Source: Verrucomicrobiota bacterium (lineage in GTDB: Bacteria > Verrucomicrobiota > Verrucomicrobiia > Limisphaerales > Pedosphaeraceae). From it: 54,160 nt of DNA. Below, piece after piece: positions 33,732 through 42,856 of this stretch (within the stretch, counting starts at the first letter, position 1; each line of letters opens with the position of its first letter). The notes under the pieces are model-generated. The model saw nothing but the letters and a program-made list of their open reading frames with translations, searched no databases and had not been told where the DNA came from. The DNA lies in assembly GCA_021325145.1 (NCBI GenBank), contig JAJPHR010000040.1:1-54160 (forward strand). The letters run 5' to 3'. Made by a program: the position numbers and the translations under genes.

Positions 33732-34036
33732 ATCCACGCTGGGAGCAGAGCGAATACGTCTTCTGCGATCTCCAGGCAGCCGCTCGTTTCATCCGCCGCA
33801 ATAATTTCGAAGCTGCCAGCGCGTTTCTGGAAGCGGCTTACAACGCATTTGAATTCCTGGCGAAGAATCCCGGAATTGGACGCAAGCGCGTGGACTTGGG
33901 TTTTCCCGACGTGCGTTCCTGGCGCATCGCAGGTTTCAGGACATACTTGATCTTCTATCGTGAATCACCAGAGGGTATCCAAATCTGGCGCGTGCTGCAC
34001 AGTGCCAGGGATCTTCACCAACACTTGGAGGACTAA
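33728..34036 (+). CDS. ParE/RelE-family toxin
   Basis: A 102-residue toxin with the ParE fold pattern: AAARFIRRNNFEAASAFLEA, FEFLAKNPGIGRKRVDL, and the C-terminal RTYLIFYRE...IQIWRVLHSARDL. ParE toxins act on DNA gyrase and RelE toxins on mRNA at the ribosome; the sequence alone does not decide between them. It is coupled to the antitoxin just upstream. A degraded relative lies at 1-222. The pair sits between two peptide-transporter ATPase genes, as if inserted into a former operon. Confidence 0.9.
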   Translation: MNPRWEQSEYVFCDLQAAARFIRRNNFEAASAFLEAAYNAFEFLAKNPGIGRKRVDLGFPDVRSWRIAGFRTYLIFYRESPEGIQIWRVLHSARDLHQHLED

Positions 34037-34208
34037 ACGGGTTGTAGGGCTGTAGCTGAATTGGTGGTGAGGAGGCGTTTTCAGCATCACCGGAACACAT
34101 CAGAGTGGCGTTTTCTTTCCTGAGAGCTGCGCGGTGGGACGAGGACGCCCCCACCCTCATGAAGGTTGTGCAAGATCGCCCTGGCGACTCGGGATAAGAA
34201 AAATACAG

Positions 34209-34360
34209 TTGCATGCAAGTGAGAGGCGTGCTCTAATGTGGGTATTAGGGGGGCGGCGCCAAACGCCGGAATGACCAATGTCCAAGGCCCGGGCGGGCGG
34301 GCGGCGGGCGCGTTGCGTCGATTTGTATTTTGTCCGGCTTCATTGGAAGCCGGTGGTTCT
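34209..34360 (+). ncRNA. candidate structured RNA element, copy 2
   Basis: Counterpart of 354-575. TTGCAT (34209-34214), 17 bases, TCTAAT (34232-34237); then hairpin CGGCG-CCAAA-CGCCG (34254-34268) followed by GAATGACC; then hairpin CCGGCTT-CATTGG-AAGCCGG (34334-34353) and GGTTCTTTGACA, with GTCCAAAGTCGG at 34385-34396. The distance from -10 to the second hairpin is shorter here than in copy 1. I infer a transcript of about 110 nt. It lies 173 bp after the toxin gene. Confidence 0.35.
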
Positions 34361-34463
34361 TTGACATCTCAAAACAGGTCCAAGGTCCAAAGTCGGAACT
34401 GGGGCAGTTTGACACCCTGGGAAGCTCTTTATCGCGGGCCAGGGAGTTAAACCGCAGAGGGCG

Positions 34464-34511
34464 AAAATTAAGGTGAATTAAAGCAAATTAAACCAAATTA
34501 AACCTCTTTTT
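34464..34511. repeat. phased AAATTAAAC decamer array, copy 2
   Basis: Four decamers in 10-bp phase: AAAATTAAGG, TGAATTAAAG, CAAATTAAAC, CAAATTAAAC, then CTCTTTTTTT. Nearly the same order as at 895-933 and 44501-44540. It sits 372 bp before the DppF-type ATPase start. Confidence 0.65.
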
Positions 34512-34806
34512 TTCGCGAGGCGCAGGAGTTAAAGGGCCAGGAAAATAGCGCAAGCAGTTGATGACAAGCTGGTTGCGCAGAAAATGTGGACAAAGCCGGG
34601 CTGGAGTGCCAAAATGGCCCACTTCCCCCCAGAGCAGCCACACCCGAGGTTTTTCCAGCTCCGCCCGGGTATGGCAGGTTGACTGTGATAATGGGCTGTG
34701 ATTGAGTTTTGATGTGTACACGGTCGGGTGACCGTTCCGACATCGCCGTGCGGTCATTTTGCAAAGAGCTGCGCTTGACGGCAGGGTGTCGTCTCTCGTT
34801 CCAGTC

Positions 34807-34838
34807 GGCGGGTCGCCAACCGGGACAGGCGGGTCGCC
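34807..34838. repeat. short direct repeat GGCGGGTCGCC
   Basis: GGCGGGTCGCC occurs at 34807-34817 and 34828-34838, 21 bp apart, within the leader of the DppF-type gene. It looks like part of a REP-type sequence. Confidence 0.45.
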
Positions 34839-34882
34839 TGCGCCACCCACCGAAGCAGGGCGCGGGTTGGCCAAACGAAAAC

Positions 34883-35851
34883 ATGAACCTCCTCGAAGTC
34901 AAAAATCTGAAAGTCCATTTTCCGGTGAAGCACGGGTTGTTCAGCCGCGTGAAGGCGCATGTGAAGGCGGTGGACGAGGTGAGCTTCACGGTGCAGCCGG
35001 GCGAGACGCTGGGGTTGGTGGGTGAAAGCGGTTGCGGCAAGACGACGCTGGGGCGGGCCATCGTGAAGTTGGTGGAACCGACAGCGGGCAGCATCCTGTT
35101 CGAGGGGGAGGACATCGCGCATTTGAACGGTTCGGAATTGCGGCTGCGCCGCCGGAATTTCCAAATGATCTTCCAGGACCCGTACGGGTCGCTGAACCCG
35201 CGGATGACGATCGAGCAGGTGATTGGCGAGGCGATCGATATTCATCGTTTGGCGGAGAATGCCGAGGCCCGGCACAAGCGGATTGTGGAATTGTTGCAGG
35301 CGGTGGGATTGGATGCCGTCCATGCGCAGCGGTATCCGCACGAGTTCAGCGGCGGGCAGCGGCAACGCATCGGCATCGCGCGCGCCCTGGCGGTGCAGCC
35401 GAAATTGATTGTGTGCGACGAACCGGTGAGCGCGCTGGACGTTTCGGTGCAGGCGCAGATCATCAATCTGTTGCAGGACCTGCAACAGCAGCGGGGCATT
35501 GCGTATCTTTTTATTGCGCACGATCTGGCGGTGGTGGAGCACATCAGCCGGCGGGTGATGGTGATGTATTTGGGCAAGGTGGTGGAACTGGCCGAGGCCA
35601 GGGCGATCATCAGCGCGCCCAAACATCCCTACACGCAGGCGCTCATTTCCGCGGTGCCGGTGGTGGACCCGGATTCCAAGCGCAAACGCATCGTGCTCCC
35701 CGGCGATGTGCCGTCGCCGATTGCTCCGCCTGCGGGGTGTCCTTTTCATCCGCGTTGTCCCATGGCGCAGTTGCCGCGATGCCAGGCGGAAGTGCCGGCT
35801 TTGCGCGAAGTGACGCCGGGGCATTGGGCCGCGTGTCATTTCGCGAAGTAG
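34883..35851 (+). CDS. dppF: dipeptide/oligopeptide ABC transporter ATPase, DppF/OppF type
   Basis: A 322-residue ABC ATPase. Walker A is [10 protein letters not shown]-loop [13 protein letters not shown], signature [15 protein letters not shown], Walker [13 protein letters not shown] and H-loop [12 protein letters not shown]; the C-terminal Cys block is CPFHPRCP. It starts [20 protein letters not shown], the normal N-terminus of this family, so ATG 34883 is preferred to longer starts. It is expected to work with the DppD-type ATPase at 30243. The 500 bp upstream contain the RNA-like element, a phased decamer array and a REP-like repeat, so it probably has its own promoter. Confidence 0.9.
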   Translation: MNLLEVKNLKVHFPVKHGLFSRVKAHVKAVDEVSFTVQPGETLGLVGESGCGKTTLGRAIVKLVEPTAGSILFEGEDIAHLNGSELRLRRRNFQMIFQDPYGSLNPRMTIEQVIGEAIDIHRLAENAEARHKRIVELLQAVGLDAVHAQRYPHEFSGGQRQRIGIARALAVQPKLIVCDEPVSALDVSVQAQIINLLQDLQQQRGIAYLFIAHDLAVVEHISRRVMVMYLGKVVELAEARAIISAPKHPYTQALISAVPVVDPDSKRKRIVLPGDVPSPIAPPAGCPFHPRCPMAQLPRCQAEVPALREVTPGHWAACHFAK

Positions 35852-36340
35852 TGACGCCATAACGTCGGCGGGAGCGACTGGTCTTTTTTTGCGCAGCCCA
35901 CCACAGCATCCGGTGTGTGTGAGTATCGACAGCACAGAATATTGGGGGTGCGGGCAATCGATGAGACGAATGGGAAAAATGAGAGGCAGGTTTGGATTGC
36001 ACAAATTAAGTTACGCATCGGCAACAAAAATGTAACCAACGAGGGCCCTCAAATAGTCTATTCCATTGGCGGCGCTATTGCTCTGCCGCCCGGGCGAGGC
36101 CGCGTGAAAAATTTGCGAGGCTGCCATCCAAGGAAATCGCGCCGCGAAAAAAATTTTGAATGCGTTGAATATGAGTCCGCGTGGCACAGTCAGTATTAGA
36201 GCGGCGAGGGATGCGGAGCCTCATCCCCGATCAACCCTGTAAGAGGATAAAGCAAGGCATAGACCTTGCTGGCTTCTTGCGGCAGGCGGTTTCACTCAAA
36301 ACCGTCTCAAATCAGGACAGAAAACTGGAATGGAACAATT
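35852..36340. other. 489-bp intergenic region
   Basis: After the dppF stop there is a T-run (35884-35890) without a convincing stem. Further on lie GC-rich and A-rich patches and, near 36236-36260, GTAAGAGGATAAAGCAAGGC, within the leader of the prepilin-like gene. No gene or recognised RNA is seen. Confidence 0.4.
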
Positions 36341-37117
36341 ATGAAATTAGCGAGTGAACAATCCAGCGGCGGACCCAGGATCGCCTTGGGCCGGCGCGGG
36401 CTGCGGGCTTTTACTTTGATCGAACTGCTGGTCGTGATTGCGATCATCGCGATTCTGGCCGGCATGCTGCTGCCCGCGTTGAGCAAGGCAAAGGAAGCTG
36501 GAAGGCGCATCGCCTGCGTCAATAATCTTCGCCAGTTGGGCATGTCCCAGCGCATGTATGGAGACGACTTCAACGGCTTTTATCCACCACGCTCCGGAAC
36601 CGTTCGCTGGACGACGGCGCTGCTCGACGAATACAGAAGCACGAACATCCTCAAATGCCCCAGCGACCCGCATCCGCAATCCATGACGAACACTGCCGCG
36701 CAATATCCGGCCGATGCGGCCGACCGGAGCTATATGATCAACGGATGGAACGATTATTTTTACACCACCTTGAGTTCCGATGATTTCAACAGTTACATGA
36801 ACGGCGTTTACCCGGTCGGCATGAAGGAGGTAAATGTGCTCTATCCTTCCGACACCATCGCTTTTGGGGAAAAGAAAAGCCTGACCAGCGACATGTCACG
36901 GCAATTCTACATGGACTTCCGGGAAGGCTGGGGCAATGACGTCGATCAATTGGAATACGGACGGCACGCGGGCAACGGACCTTCCAACGGCTCCGGCGGA
37001 TCCAACCACGCGTTCGTGGACGGCAGCGCGCGCTTTTACAAGTGGCAAAAGGCGATCTCGCCGGTGAACATGTGGGCGGTCACGGATTTTTACCGTACGT
37101 TCTACGGGACGTTTTAG
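36341..37117 (+). CDS. prepilin-like protein with N-terminal methylation motif (DUF1559-like)
   Basis: A 258-residue protein with a type IV pilin-like signal: a basic leader [20 protein letters not shown] (cleavage expected before F) followed by one hydrophobic helix. After that come [20 protein letters not shown] and a C-terminal [14 protein letters not shown] block, the H-x9-DG-type ending found in large paralogous families of Planctomycetes and Verrucomicrobia. It should be processed by a prepilin peptidase and displayed at the cell envelope; the exact function of these proteins is unknown. ATG 36341 precedes the leader. Its stop overlaps the stop of the convergent gene at 37114 by three or four bases. 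Confidence 0.85.
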   Translation: MKLASEQSSGGPRIALGRRGLRAFTLIELLVVIAIIAILAGMLLPALSKAKEAGRRIACVNNLRQLGMSQRMYGDDFNGFYPPRSGTVRWTTALLDEYRSTNILKCPSDPHPQSMTNTAAQYPADAADRSYMINGWNDYFYTTLSSDDFNSYMNGVYPVGMKEVNVLYPSDTIAFGEKKSLTSDMSRQFYMDFREGWGNDVDQLEYGRHAGNGPSNGSGGSNHAFVDGSARFYKWQKAISPVNMWAVTDFYRTFYGTF

Positions 37118-37533
37118 CCCTTTGAACTTCTAGGCAATGGAGCGAGGTCGGGTTCCACAAACCCGGCCTTTGCCTGCGGCGACATGAAGCGATCGCGCGA
37201 ATAGAAAAGTCGCAGCACCTTCTTTTGGGATAGCTCCGGATGTTGTTCGAAAAACTTCTCCGCTGTTTCCGCCGGGCCGTATTCGCAAAGCGCCAGGTGA
37301 ACCAGCCTTACCCAGGCCTGCGTCATTGTCTCGTGATACCCGCGGTCCGGCCCTTCCGGCACCTGGTTCGCCGCGTTGTAGGCTTTGATCCCGGCCCGTA
37401 TTTTTGCGATCGCCTGATCCAGCGGATGGCGGCGAAGATACAGGTAAGCGATCTTGATATGGGCATCGTGATGCCACTGATCGAAAGGAAAGGCGCAGGT
37501 TTCAAAGGCTTTTAGCAGGGCGTCGTCGTCCAT
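37114..37533 (-). CDS. conserved hypothetical protein
   Basis: A 139-residue soluble protein that I recognise only as a recurrent uncharacterised type. It begins [20 protein letters not shown] and contains [20 protein letters not shown] and [18 protein letters not shown]. The conserved histidines (WHH, AH, YHE) might bind metal, which is speculation. No signal peptide. It is the last gene of a leftward run, 15 bp after the DUF3634-like gene. Confidence 0.75.
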   Translation of the reverse strand: MDDDALLKAFETCAFPFDQWHHDAHIKIAYLYLRRHPLDQAIAKIRAGIKAYNAANQVPEGPDRGYHETMTQAWVRLVHLALCEYGPAETAEKFFEQHPELSQKKVLRLFYSRDRFMSPQAKAGFVEPDLAPLPRSSKG

Positions 37534-37548
37534 AATTTCCCGATTGCT

Positions 37549-37788
37549 TTACCGTACCAGCGGACATTCGGCAGCGAAAAAATTGCGGAGCCGCTGCTGC
37601 TTCCCGGGATCAATTGAGCGCGGAAAATAAAATCTTTTTGAGCGGTATCGGATCGTTACGTTCCTTAGTTCCAATTCCTTGATGAACCAGGCGATGCGGC
37701 TGTGATACGGGGCAAGCACGCCGGTGATCCTCACCTCACCCACGCGCGAGACGGTGATCTTGCTGTCCGGAAAAAGATACGCCAGCAT
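37549..37788 (-). CDS. small DUF3634-like protein
   Basis: A 79-residue protein ending GKQQRLRNFFAAECPLVR. The pattern 'G.V....A...F..ELE...V.IR....RFYF...I....QQRLRNF' matches DUF3634-type small proteins, which are of unknown function. The first residues are MLAYLFPDSKITVSRVGEVR. It sits between a universal stress protein (60 bp) and the conserved hypothetical (15 bp) on the same strand and is probably in one transcript with them. Confidence 0.7.
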   Translation of the reverse strand: MLAYLFPDSKITVSRVGEVRITGVLAPYHSRIAWFIKELELRNVTIRYRSKRFYFPRSIDPGKQQRLRNFFAAECPLVR

Positions 37789-37848
37789 GAACGAGTCATT
37801 CCATGCCTGAGCCGTGGTTTGCTGTCAACCGCGGCGCAGCGATTCATT

Positions 37849-38754
37849 TCATTCCGGGTGCTTCGTCTCGCGGGCGCGTTGAGTGACGCGCTCCAGCCAG
37901 GCGCGCAGGCTGCCGGCAATCGCTGGCGATCCATTGGCGGCGCGCGCGACGAGTACCGCGCATTCGGTGCGGTTGACAATTTCCCGCGTCACATCGCCCA
38001 GAATATAGGTGTGAATGCTGCCCCGGCTCAAAGAAGCGCCGCTCACGACGAGATCGTAATCCCCGCGGCGTATTTCATTGAAGATCTCATCCAAAACGTG
38101 GCCCTGCCGCAAACGCACTTCGGTTGGAACACCCAGCGAATCGAGGATGGACTTTTCGTTCCGCAAGTTTTGTCCAAGTTCGGACCTGGAGGCCAGCACC
38201 GCTTCGGTATCGACTTCCTGACGGTAAAGCCGGGCGTAAATCGCCGGCGGCGGCGCCACGACATGGAAGAGCGTCACGGTCGCACCCATCCCGCGGGCGA
38301 TCTCGCCGGTGAGCTTGACGGCGTTGTCGATGTATTTCTTGCCGCCGGTGCAAACAAGAATGCGCTTGATGGTGGTGGTTTTGCCCATGACAACCAACAC
38401 GGGCGGACGGACACTCTTGATGATTTTGTACGTCTTGGTCGGCCGCCAGAAGAGCCCGCGTCCTTCGCGCCGGGGCGCGCCGACGACGACCAGATCATAG
38501 GAGAGATCCTCGGTTCGCCGCACAATCTCCGCGATGGGTTCGCCGGACTTCGTGATGAGTTCGGCCGGGATCTTTTTATCCAGGAGCGCCTGGTGACCGC
38601 GCCGAAGCGAGTCCAGAATCGAATCCTCGGCGCCGGGGGTTTCCAGAACGCCGAGCAAGGTCACTTCCGCGTGGCAGGCGGCGGCGACGGCTACCCCGAG
38701 CTTGACGGCGCGATCGGCCGCTTCCGAACCGTCGCTGCAAATCAGGATTTTCAC
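37849..38754 (-). CDS. universal stress protein with two Usp domains
   Basis: A 301-residue protein made of two UspA-like alpha/beta domains. The first begins MKILICSDGSEAADRAVKLG, the second TIKRILVCTGGKKYIDNAVK. The ATP-binding pattern G-x2-G-x9-G(S/T) is seen in the second half as VVSGASLSRGSIHTYILGDV; the first half ends VGAPRREGRGLF. Universal stress proteins bind nucleotide and help survival in starvation or oxidative stress. The start is GTG at 38754 behind a good AAAGGAG ribosome site. It lies 16 bp downstream of the TauE/SafE gene, so both are probably co-transcribed. Confidence 0.92.
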   Translation of the reverse strand: MKILICSDGSEAADRAVKLGVAVAAACHAEVTLLGVLETPGAEDSILDSLRRGHQALLDKKIPAELITKSGEPIAEIVRRTEDLSYDLVVVGAPRREGRGLFWRPTKTYKIIKSVRPPVLVVMGKTTTIKRILVCTGGKKYIDNAVKLTGEIARGMGATVTLFHVVAPPPAIYARLYRQEVDTEAVLASRSELGQNLRNEKSILDSLGVPTEVRLRQGHVLDEIFNEIRRGDYDLVVSGASLSRGSIHTYILGDVTREIVNRTECAVLVARAANGSPAIAGSLRAWLERVTQRARETKHPE

Positions 38755-38770
38755 GCTTCTTCTCCTTTCG

Positions 38771-39706
38771 TTATTTGGGCGGATGCCCGTGCAACAGGCC
38801 GTGGATCACGATGGCGGCGCCGATCAAGGGCAGCGGGATGAAGGCGAGGCGGATGCGCACGCCGGCAAAGTATTGCGTGAGCGTGGCGCCGATTTGCGCG
38901 CCGATCGCCGCGCCCGTGTGCATCACCAAGGCGATCAAAATATCCACGTTTCCCTTCAGCGCATGCGTGAAGGTGCCGTAGCTGGCCGAAATGATGATCT
39001 CGAACAGGTCCGTGCCCACTGCGATATGGGTGGGAATGCCGAGCAGATAAATCATCGACGGCATGCGGATGTAACCCGCGCCCCCGCCCAGGAATCCGCT
39101 GAACAGGCCGCCGACGTATGAAACTCCGATGATCGACCAGAGCGAAATCCGCTCGATGCCCGAGACGGGCAGGCTGATGTGCGGCGGCAAACCGATTTTT
39201 TGAATGCTCTGGGCGATATGCGCGAAGGCGGATCGGTCGTCCCGGGCGGCCTCGCGTTTCGATTGTTTTTTGCCGCTGCGCGCCTCTGCCCGGCGCATTT
39301 GAATGGTGCGCCAGCTTTCCCACGTCATGAAACCCGAGATGCCCACCAGGATGACGATGAACGCAATCCCCACCGCGACATCCACGTGCGCGGTCTTCTT
39401 GAGTTGCTGGATGAGTTGCGCCCCGGTTTCCACGCCGGCGATGGTGCCAAAGACCATGATGCCGCCCAGTTTGAGGTCGATGTTTCCCAGCGTGCGGTGC
39501 TTGCGGGCGGCCACAATGGACTTGCCGACGATATGAGCGAGGTCGGTGCCGACGACAAAGTTCATTGGCATGCCAAAGCCAAACAGCGCCGGTCCGGCCA
39601 GGAAGCTGCCGCCCACGCCAAAAAAGCCGCCGAGCACCCCGACGACGAAGCCAACCAGGATCAAGTAGATCGGATCGATGTGGACACCGGAAATGGGAAA
39701 ACTCAT
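38771..39706 (-). CDS. TauE/SafE-family anion (sulfite/sulfoacetate) exporter
   Basis: A 311-residue membrane protein of the TauE/SafE (DUF81) family with seven or eight segments in two related halves. Each half has a glycine-rich motif: GFVVGVLGGFFGVGGSFLAG and SYVGGLFSGFLGGGAGYIRM. A charged cytosolic loop at about 138-165 (RRAEARSGKKQSKREAARDD) separates them. Family members export sulfite, sulfoacetate or other organosulfur anions. The start ATG 39706 has a strong AAAGGAG site and overlaps the stop of the small membrane protein (ATGA). Confidence 0.9.
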   Translation of the reverse strand: MSFPISGVHIDPIYLILVGFVVGVLGGFFGVGGSFLAGPALFGFGMPMNFVVGTDLAHIVGKSIVAARKHRTLGNIDLKLGGIMVFGTIAGVETGAQLIQQLKKTAHVDVAVGIAFIVILVGISGFMTWESWRTIQMRRAEARSGKKQSKREAARDDRSAFAHIAQSIQKIGLPPHISLPVSGIERISLWSIIGVSYVGGLFSGFLGGGAGYIRMPSMIYLLGIPTHIAVGTDLFEIIISASYGTFTHALKGNVDILIALVMHTGAAIGAQIGATLTQYFAGVRIRLAFIPLPLIGAAIVIHGLLHGHPPK

Positions 39707-39978
39707 TCAGCTCCTTTCCGATCCGGCGCTTCGGCTTCGGGTTTGATGAAGCGAAGCAGGCCGCGCGTAACCGCTTCGAGCAAAAATCCCTGGCCAATGA
39801 TAAGAATCAAGGACATGAAAGCGTAGGTCTTCCGGTCATGCCGGAAGAGGTGATCCAGCCACCCACCCAGGAAATGCAACACGGCGAAGAAGTAGCCGAC
39901 CACGAGCAAGGCGTAGACCACCAGCTCGATGATGAACGATTTGAACAATTCCCTGAATTTTCGCTTTATTCGCGACAT
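39703..39978 (-). CDS. small membrane protein upstream of TauE/SafE
   Basis: A 91-residue protein with two likely transmembrane helices: SFIIELVVYALLVVGYFFAV and AFMSLILIIGQGFLLEAVT, with a basic start MSRIKRKFRELFK. No named domain is recognised. Its stop overlaps the TauE/SafE start by four bases, so it is translated with that exporter and may be an accessory subunit; this is inference. Confidence 0.8.
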   Translation of the reverse strand: MSRIKRKFRELFKSFIIELVVYALLVVGYFFAVLHFLGGWLDHLFRHDRKTYAFMSLILIIGQGFLLEAVTRGLLRFIKPEAEAPDRKGAE

Positions 39979-40067
39979 GAAAAGATAGGCGGCCGTGCTT
40001 CACTCCGGACGGCCAAGATTATCACGGAAGCAATAATCCCGCGAGTAAGCGGGAAACCCCATTGCCC

Positions 40068-41330
40068 TCAGCGGGCAGGAGCAACTCTCAGCAAGGCCTG
40101 TTCGCGTTCGAGCAGCGTGGGATGCGAATAATAGAAACCGCTGTAGTAGGGATGCGGCGTCAGATTGCTCAAGTTCTTTTCGTTGAGCTTGCGCAAAGCG
40201 CCGATGAGGGACTGAGGCTCGCTCATGGTCTGCGCGGCGTAGGCGTCCGCCTGGTATTCGTAGCGGCGAGACCACAAATGGACGAGCGGCGAGAACCAAA
40301 AGCTGACGAGTCCGGCCAGCAGGCCGAACAGCAGCAGGGCGGGCGCGATGTTCCCAGGCTCGAACCCGAAGCTGCGAAAAAACCAATCCTGCTTCGCCAG
40401 GATCGAAACGAGACACAAACCAATCAGCGAACTCGCGGCGGACCAAAGCAACATTTTTGGAATGTGCCGCTTCTTGTAGTGGCCGATTTCGTGAGCGAGC
40501 ACGGCTTCGAGTTCGGGCTCGGTCAATTGTTGGATTAGCGTGTCGAACAGCACAATCTTGCGGAATCGGCCGAAGCCGGTGAAGAAGGCATTGGAGTGCC
40601 GGGAGCGTTTGCTGCCGTCCATCACCTGGATTCCGCGCGCGAGGAACCCGGTGCGTCGGCCCAGGGCCAGCAGGCGTTCGCGCAGACTGCCTTCCGGCAG
40701 CGGGGTGAATTTGTTGAATAACGGCATGATCAAAACCGGCGCGACCAGAAGCATGACCAGTTGGAAGGCCATCAAACAACCCCATGCCCACAGCCACCAG
40801 GCATTGCCGGTCCATTCGACGATTTTAATGATGAGCGCTAGCAATGGGCCGCCGAGCACGAGCGTCAGCAGCAATCCTTTGAACCGGTCCATCCACCAAA
40901 GCCGCGGCGTCGTGGTGTTGAATCCAAACCGTTCCTCGAGGCGGAATTGATCATACCATTCGAAAGGAAGCCCCGGCAATGCCAGCGCCACGCCCGTGGT
41001 GAGCAAAAACGCAGCCATCGCCCAGGCCGACGTTCCCAGCCAATGGGTGAACAGGCGGAATCCCCATGGCAGCACGCCGCTGAAAAGAATCAACGCCAGC
41101 ACCAAAGCGTCGTAAGCCATTTCAAGTTGCCCGAAACGGTTTTGCGCGAGGGTGTATTGGATCGACCTGGCATACGTTGGCTCGTCGATCACGCCCCGGA
41201 AGGCATCCGGGATGGCGTGCGCGTTCGCCAGGACATTCCGCTGGTTCAATCGGGCCAGCCATAACCTCACGGCCAGGCGGGCAAAGATTAGAACCAGGAC
41301 AATCGAAGCAACCGTGGAAATCTTAATCAT
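40068..41330 (-). CDS. M48-family zinc metalloprotease (Ste24/CAAX protease-like)
   Basis: A 420-residue integral-membrane protease. The zinc motif is LAHEIGHYKKRH (HExxH) with the downstream glutamate in RRYEYQADAYA. An N-terminal group of helices precedes it (WGFRLFTHWLGTSAWAMAAF and others), and LPFEWYDQFRLEERFGFNTT is typical of Ste24-like enzymes. Such proteases clear damaged or mislocalised membrane proteins; prenyl-CAAX substrates are not expected in bacteria. ATG 41330 (MIKISTVASIVLVLIFARLA) is preferred to an upstream start. It lies 89 bp before the small membrane protein of the TauE operon. Confidence 0.92.
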   Translation of the reverse strand: MIKISTVASIVLVLIFARLAVRLWLARLNQRNVLANAHAIPDAFRGVIDEPTYARSIQYTLAQNRFGQLEMAYDALVLALILFSGVLPWGFRLFTHWLGTSAWAMAAFLLTTGVALALPGLPFEWYDQFRLEERFGFNTTTPRLWWMDRFKGLLLTLVLGGPLLALIIKIVEWTGNAWWLWAWGCLMAFQLVMLLVAPVLIMPLFNKFTPLPEGSLRERLLALGRRTGFLARGIQVMDGSKRSRHSNAFFTGFGRFRKIVLFDTLIQQLTEPELEAVLAHEIGHYKKRHIPKMLLWSAASSLIGLCLVSILAKQDWFFRSFGFEPGNIAPALLLFGLLAGLVSFWFSPLVHLWSRRYEYQADAYAAQTMSEPQSLIGALRKLNEKNLSNLTPHPYYSGFYYSHPTLLEREQALLRVAPAR

Positions 41331-42064
41331 CCAACGGTTTTCTTTAACACAGAAATGGAAGCGGTCAAGCAGGCATGGGGCCAAATCCACAACGGATTAC
41401 GCCGGAACCCGCCAGGAACTCATCCGGGCAGGGCGGGCAGTCCTCCGGCCGCCGTCGGCGCGCATGAAGTGACGCACCCTGCCAAAGCAGCGCTTGGGTT
41501 CAGGATGCTCTTCGGTGGCGTGGCGAACGCAATGCCGGATTGCACGAACGGCGTCCTGCCTGGCGGTGTCGCGGGACGGCAGGCAGCGTGCCTCGGTGTC
41601 TCGCCCGGACCGGTGATTTGGGACGGGACCGGTGTACAATCGGGAGCGTCAAGATGTGAAGGGCGCTCCAATGGGAGACCGGAATCCGAATCGGTTTCGG
41701 TTTTTTCCTTGTCTCATGCTGTCTGGTTTTGCCCATATGTTCCACCTGCCCCGGCCTGTACTCGAAAATGTTACACAACGATTACATTGATAAGAGGCAA
41801 CGGCGGGTAGGTTTGTTCCCAAGTGATTCCAATGACAGCAAGCCCGCGGCAGGCCGGTGCTGGCGTTGCCGAGGCTTACCTTCGTAGTTATTCCGGGAAT
41901 CGGGCGGAGCGCGCGCGGCAGTCCACCTCTGCTTTGAACAAGAAACCTATCATCGCGCAGAGCTGGAATTCTGCGCTCCGCACTTCACTCGGGATGGCGC
42001 AAAACCGGGAAATTTAGCTGGCCTAATTCCAGTTGCCGATTATGTTTGAGAGAATTTATTACGA
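41331..42064. other. 734-bp noncoding region with REP-type repeat
   Basis: Between the M48 gene and the periplasmic protein gene. It contains one GC-rich repeat unit (41429-41483, see that entry) and a weak imperfect hairpin followed by T-rich sequence (about 41680-41716). Reading frames across it have no start, domain or composition resembling a gene. Confidence 0.5.
41429..41483. repeat. REP-type repeat, copy 1 of 2
   Basis: Related to 44764-44817: both contain GGGCGGGC(A/G)GTCCTCCG, CGGCGCGCA and AGTGACGC(A/G)CCC. The second part has the same build as the arms of the palindromes at 18184 and 50174, so they may belong to one larger REP family. Confidence 0.65.
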
Positions 42065-42799
42065 ATGAACTTATCGAAAATGATCAGGTGTCTGGTGGTG
42101 ACCGCGGCGATTTCCGCCGCTGGCACGAGCATTGGCGTCCAAGCCCAAACGGCGGGTCCGCCCAGCAACATGAACGCCGTGATGATGCGGTTGCTGCACA
42201 ACTTCGCTTTCACCGCCCGGGCTGAAATCCGCGTATTGGACCAGTCCAAAAAAGAAACCACCGCGGTGCCCATGGCCTATGCCATGCTGGACGGCAAAAC
42301 GCGCTACGAAGTGGATTTGAACCAGTTCAAGGGTTCGGACCGGCCCGCCGCCGCCGCCGCGTTCATGAAGCAGATGGGCGTGGACAAGCTGATCGTGGTC
42401 AACCGTCCGGACAAAAAAGTGAATGTGACCATTTGCCCATCAATCCAGGCCTACAGCGAAAGCCCCATGAGCCTGGAAGAACAGGCGGAGGCGATCAAAA
42501 ATTACAAGATCGACAAGTCCAAATTGGGGAAGGAAACCATCGACGGCCATGCGTGCGACAAAAACAAGGTCACGTTAACCGACGAAAAGGGCAGGACCCA
42601 GACGGCCACAGTCTGGACCGCCACCGACCTGAAGGATTTTCCGGTCCAGTTGCAAATGAGCGATGAGGACGCCACGACGGTGCTGCGTTTCAAGGACATC
42701 AAGTTGACCCGCCCGGACGTAAAACTGTTCGAAGCCCCCGCCGGGATGACCAAATACGACCCCGCGCAAATGGTCAAAAAGCTCACCGGCCAGAAGTAA
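42065..42799 (+). CDS. exported DUF4412-like protein of unknown function
   Basis: A 244-residue protein with a Sec signal peptide (MIRCLVVTAAISAAGTSIGV, then QAQ) and a soluble beta-rich body. The order of blocks (AEIRVLDQSKKETTAVPMAY, DGKTRYEVDLNQFKG, IDGHACDKNKVTLTDEKGRT, VWTATDLKDFPVQLQM) resembles DUF4412/LolA-like periplasmic proteins. No catalytic motif is visible. It might bind a lipid or a lipoprotein, by analogy with LolA-type folds; that is uncertain. It precedes the sensor kinase by 57 bp. Confidence 0.7.
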   Translation: MNLSKMIRCLVVTAAISAAGTSIGVQAQTAGPPSNMNAVMMRLLHNFAFTARAEIRVLDQSKKETTAVPMAYAMLDGKTRYEVDLNQFKGSDRPAAAAAFMKQMGVDKLIVVNRPDKKVNVTICPSIQAYSESPMSLEEQAEAIKNYKIDKSKLGKETIDGHACDKNKVTLTDEKGRTQTATVWTATDLKDFPVQLQMSDEDATTVLRFKDIKLTRPDVKLFEAPAGMTKYDPAQMVKKLTGQK

Positions 42800-42856
42800 T
42801 CTGAACGCGCCAGGACGGGCCTTGTCCAATGGTTGCTGCCAAAGCAGCTATTAGGA

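Noticed and set aside
34754..36004. 416-residue open frame antisense to dppF
   Set aside because: dppF has complete ABC motifs, and the antisense frame is His/Arg-rich shadow.
41680..41716. Imperfect hairpin with T-run as terminator
   Set aside because: The stem has mismatches and no gene ends nearby on that strand.
41355..41810. 151-codon frame between M48 and the periplasmic protein gene
   Set aside because: It passes through a REP-type repeat, and the product has no domain or signal.
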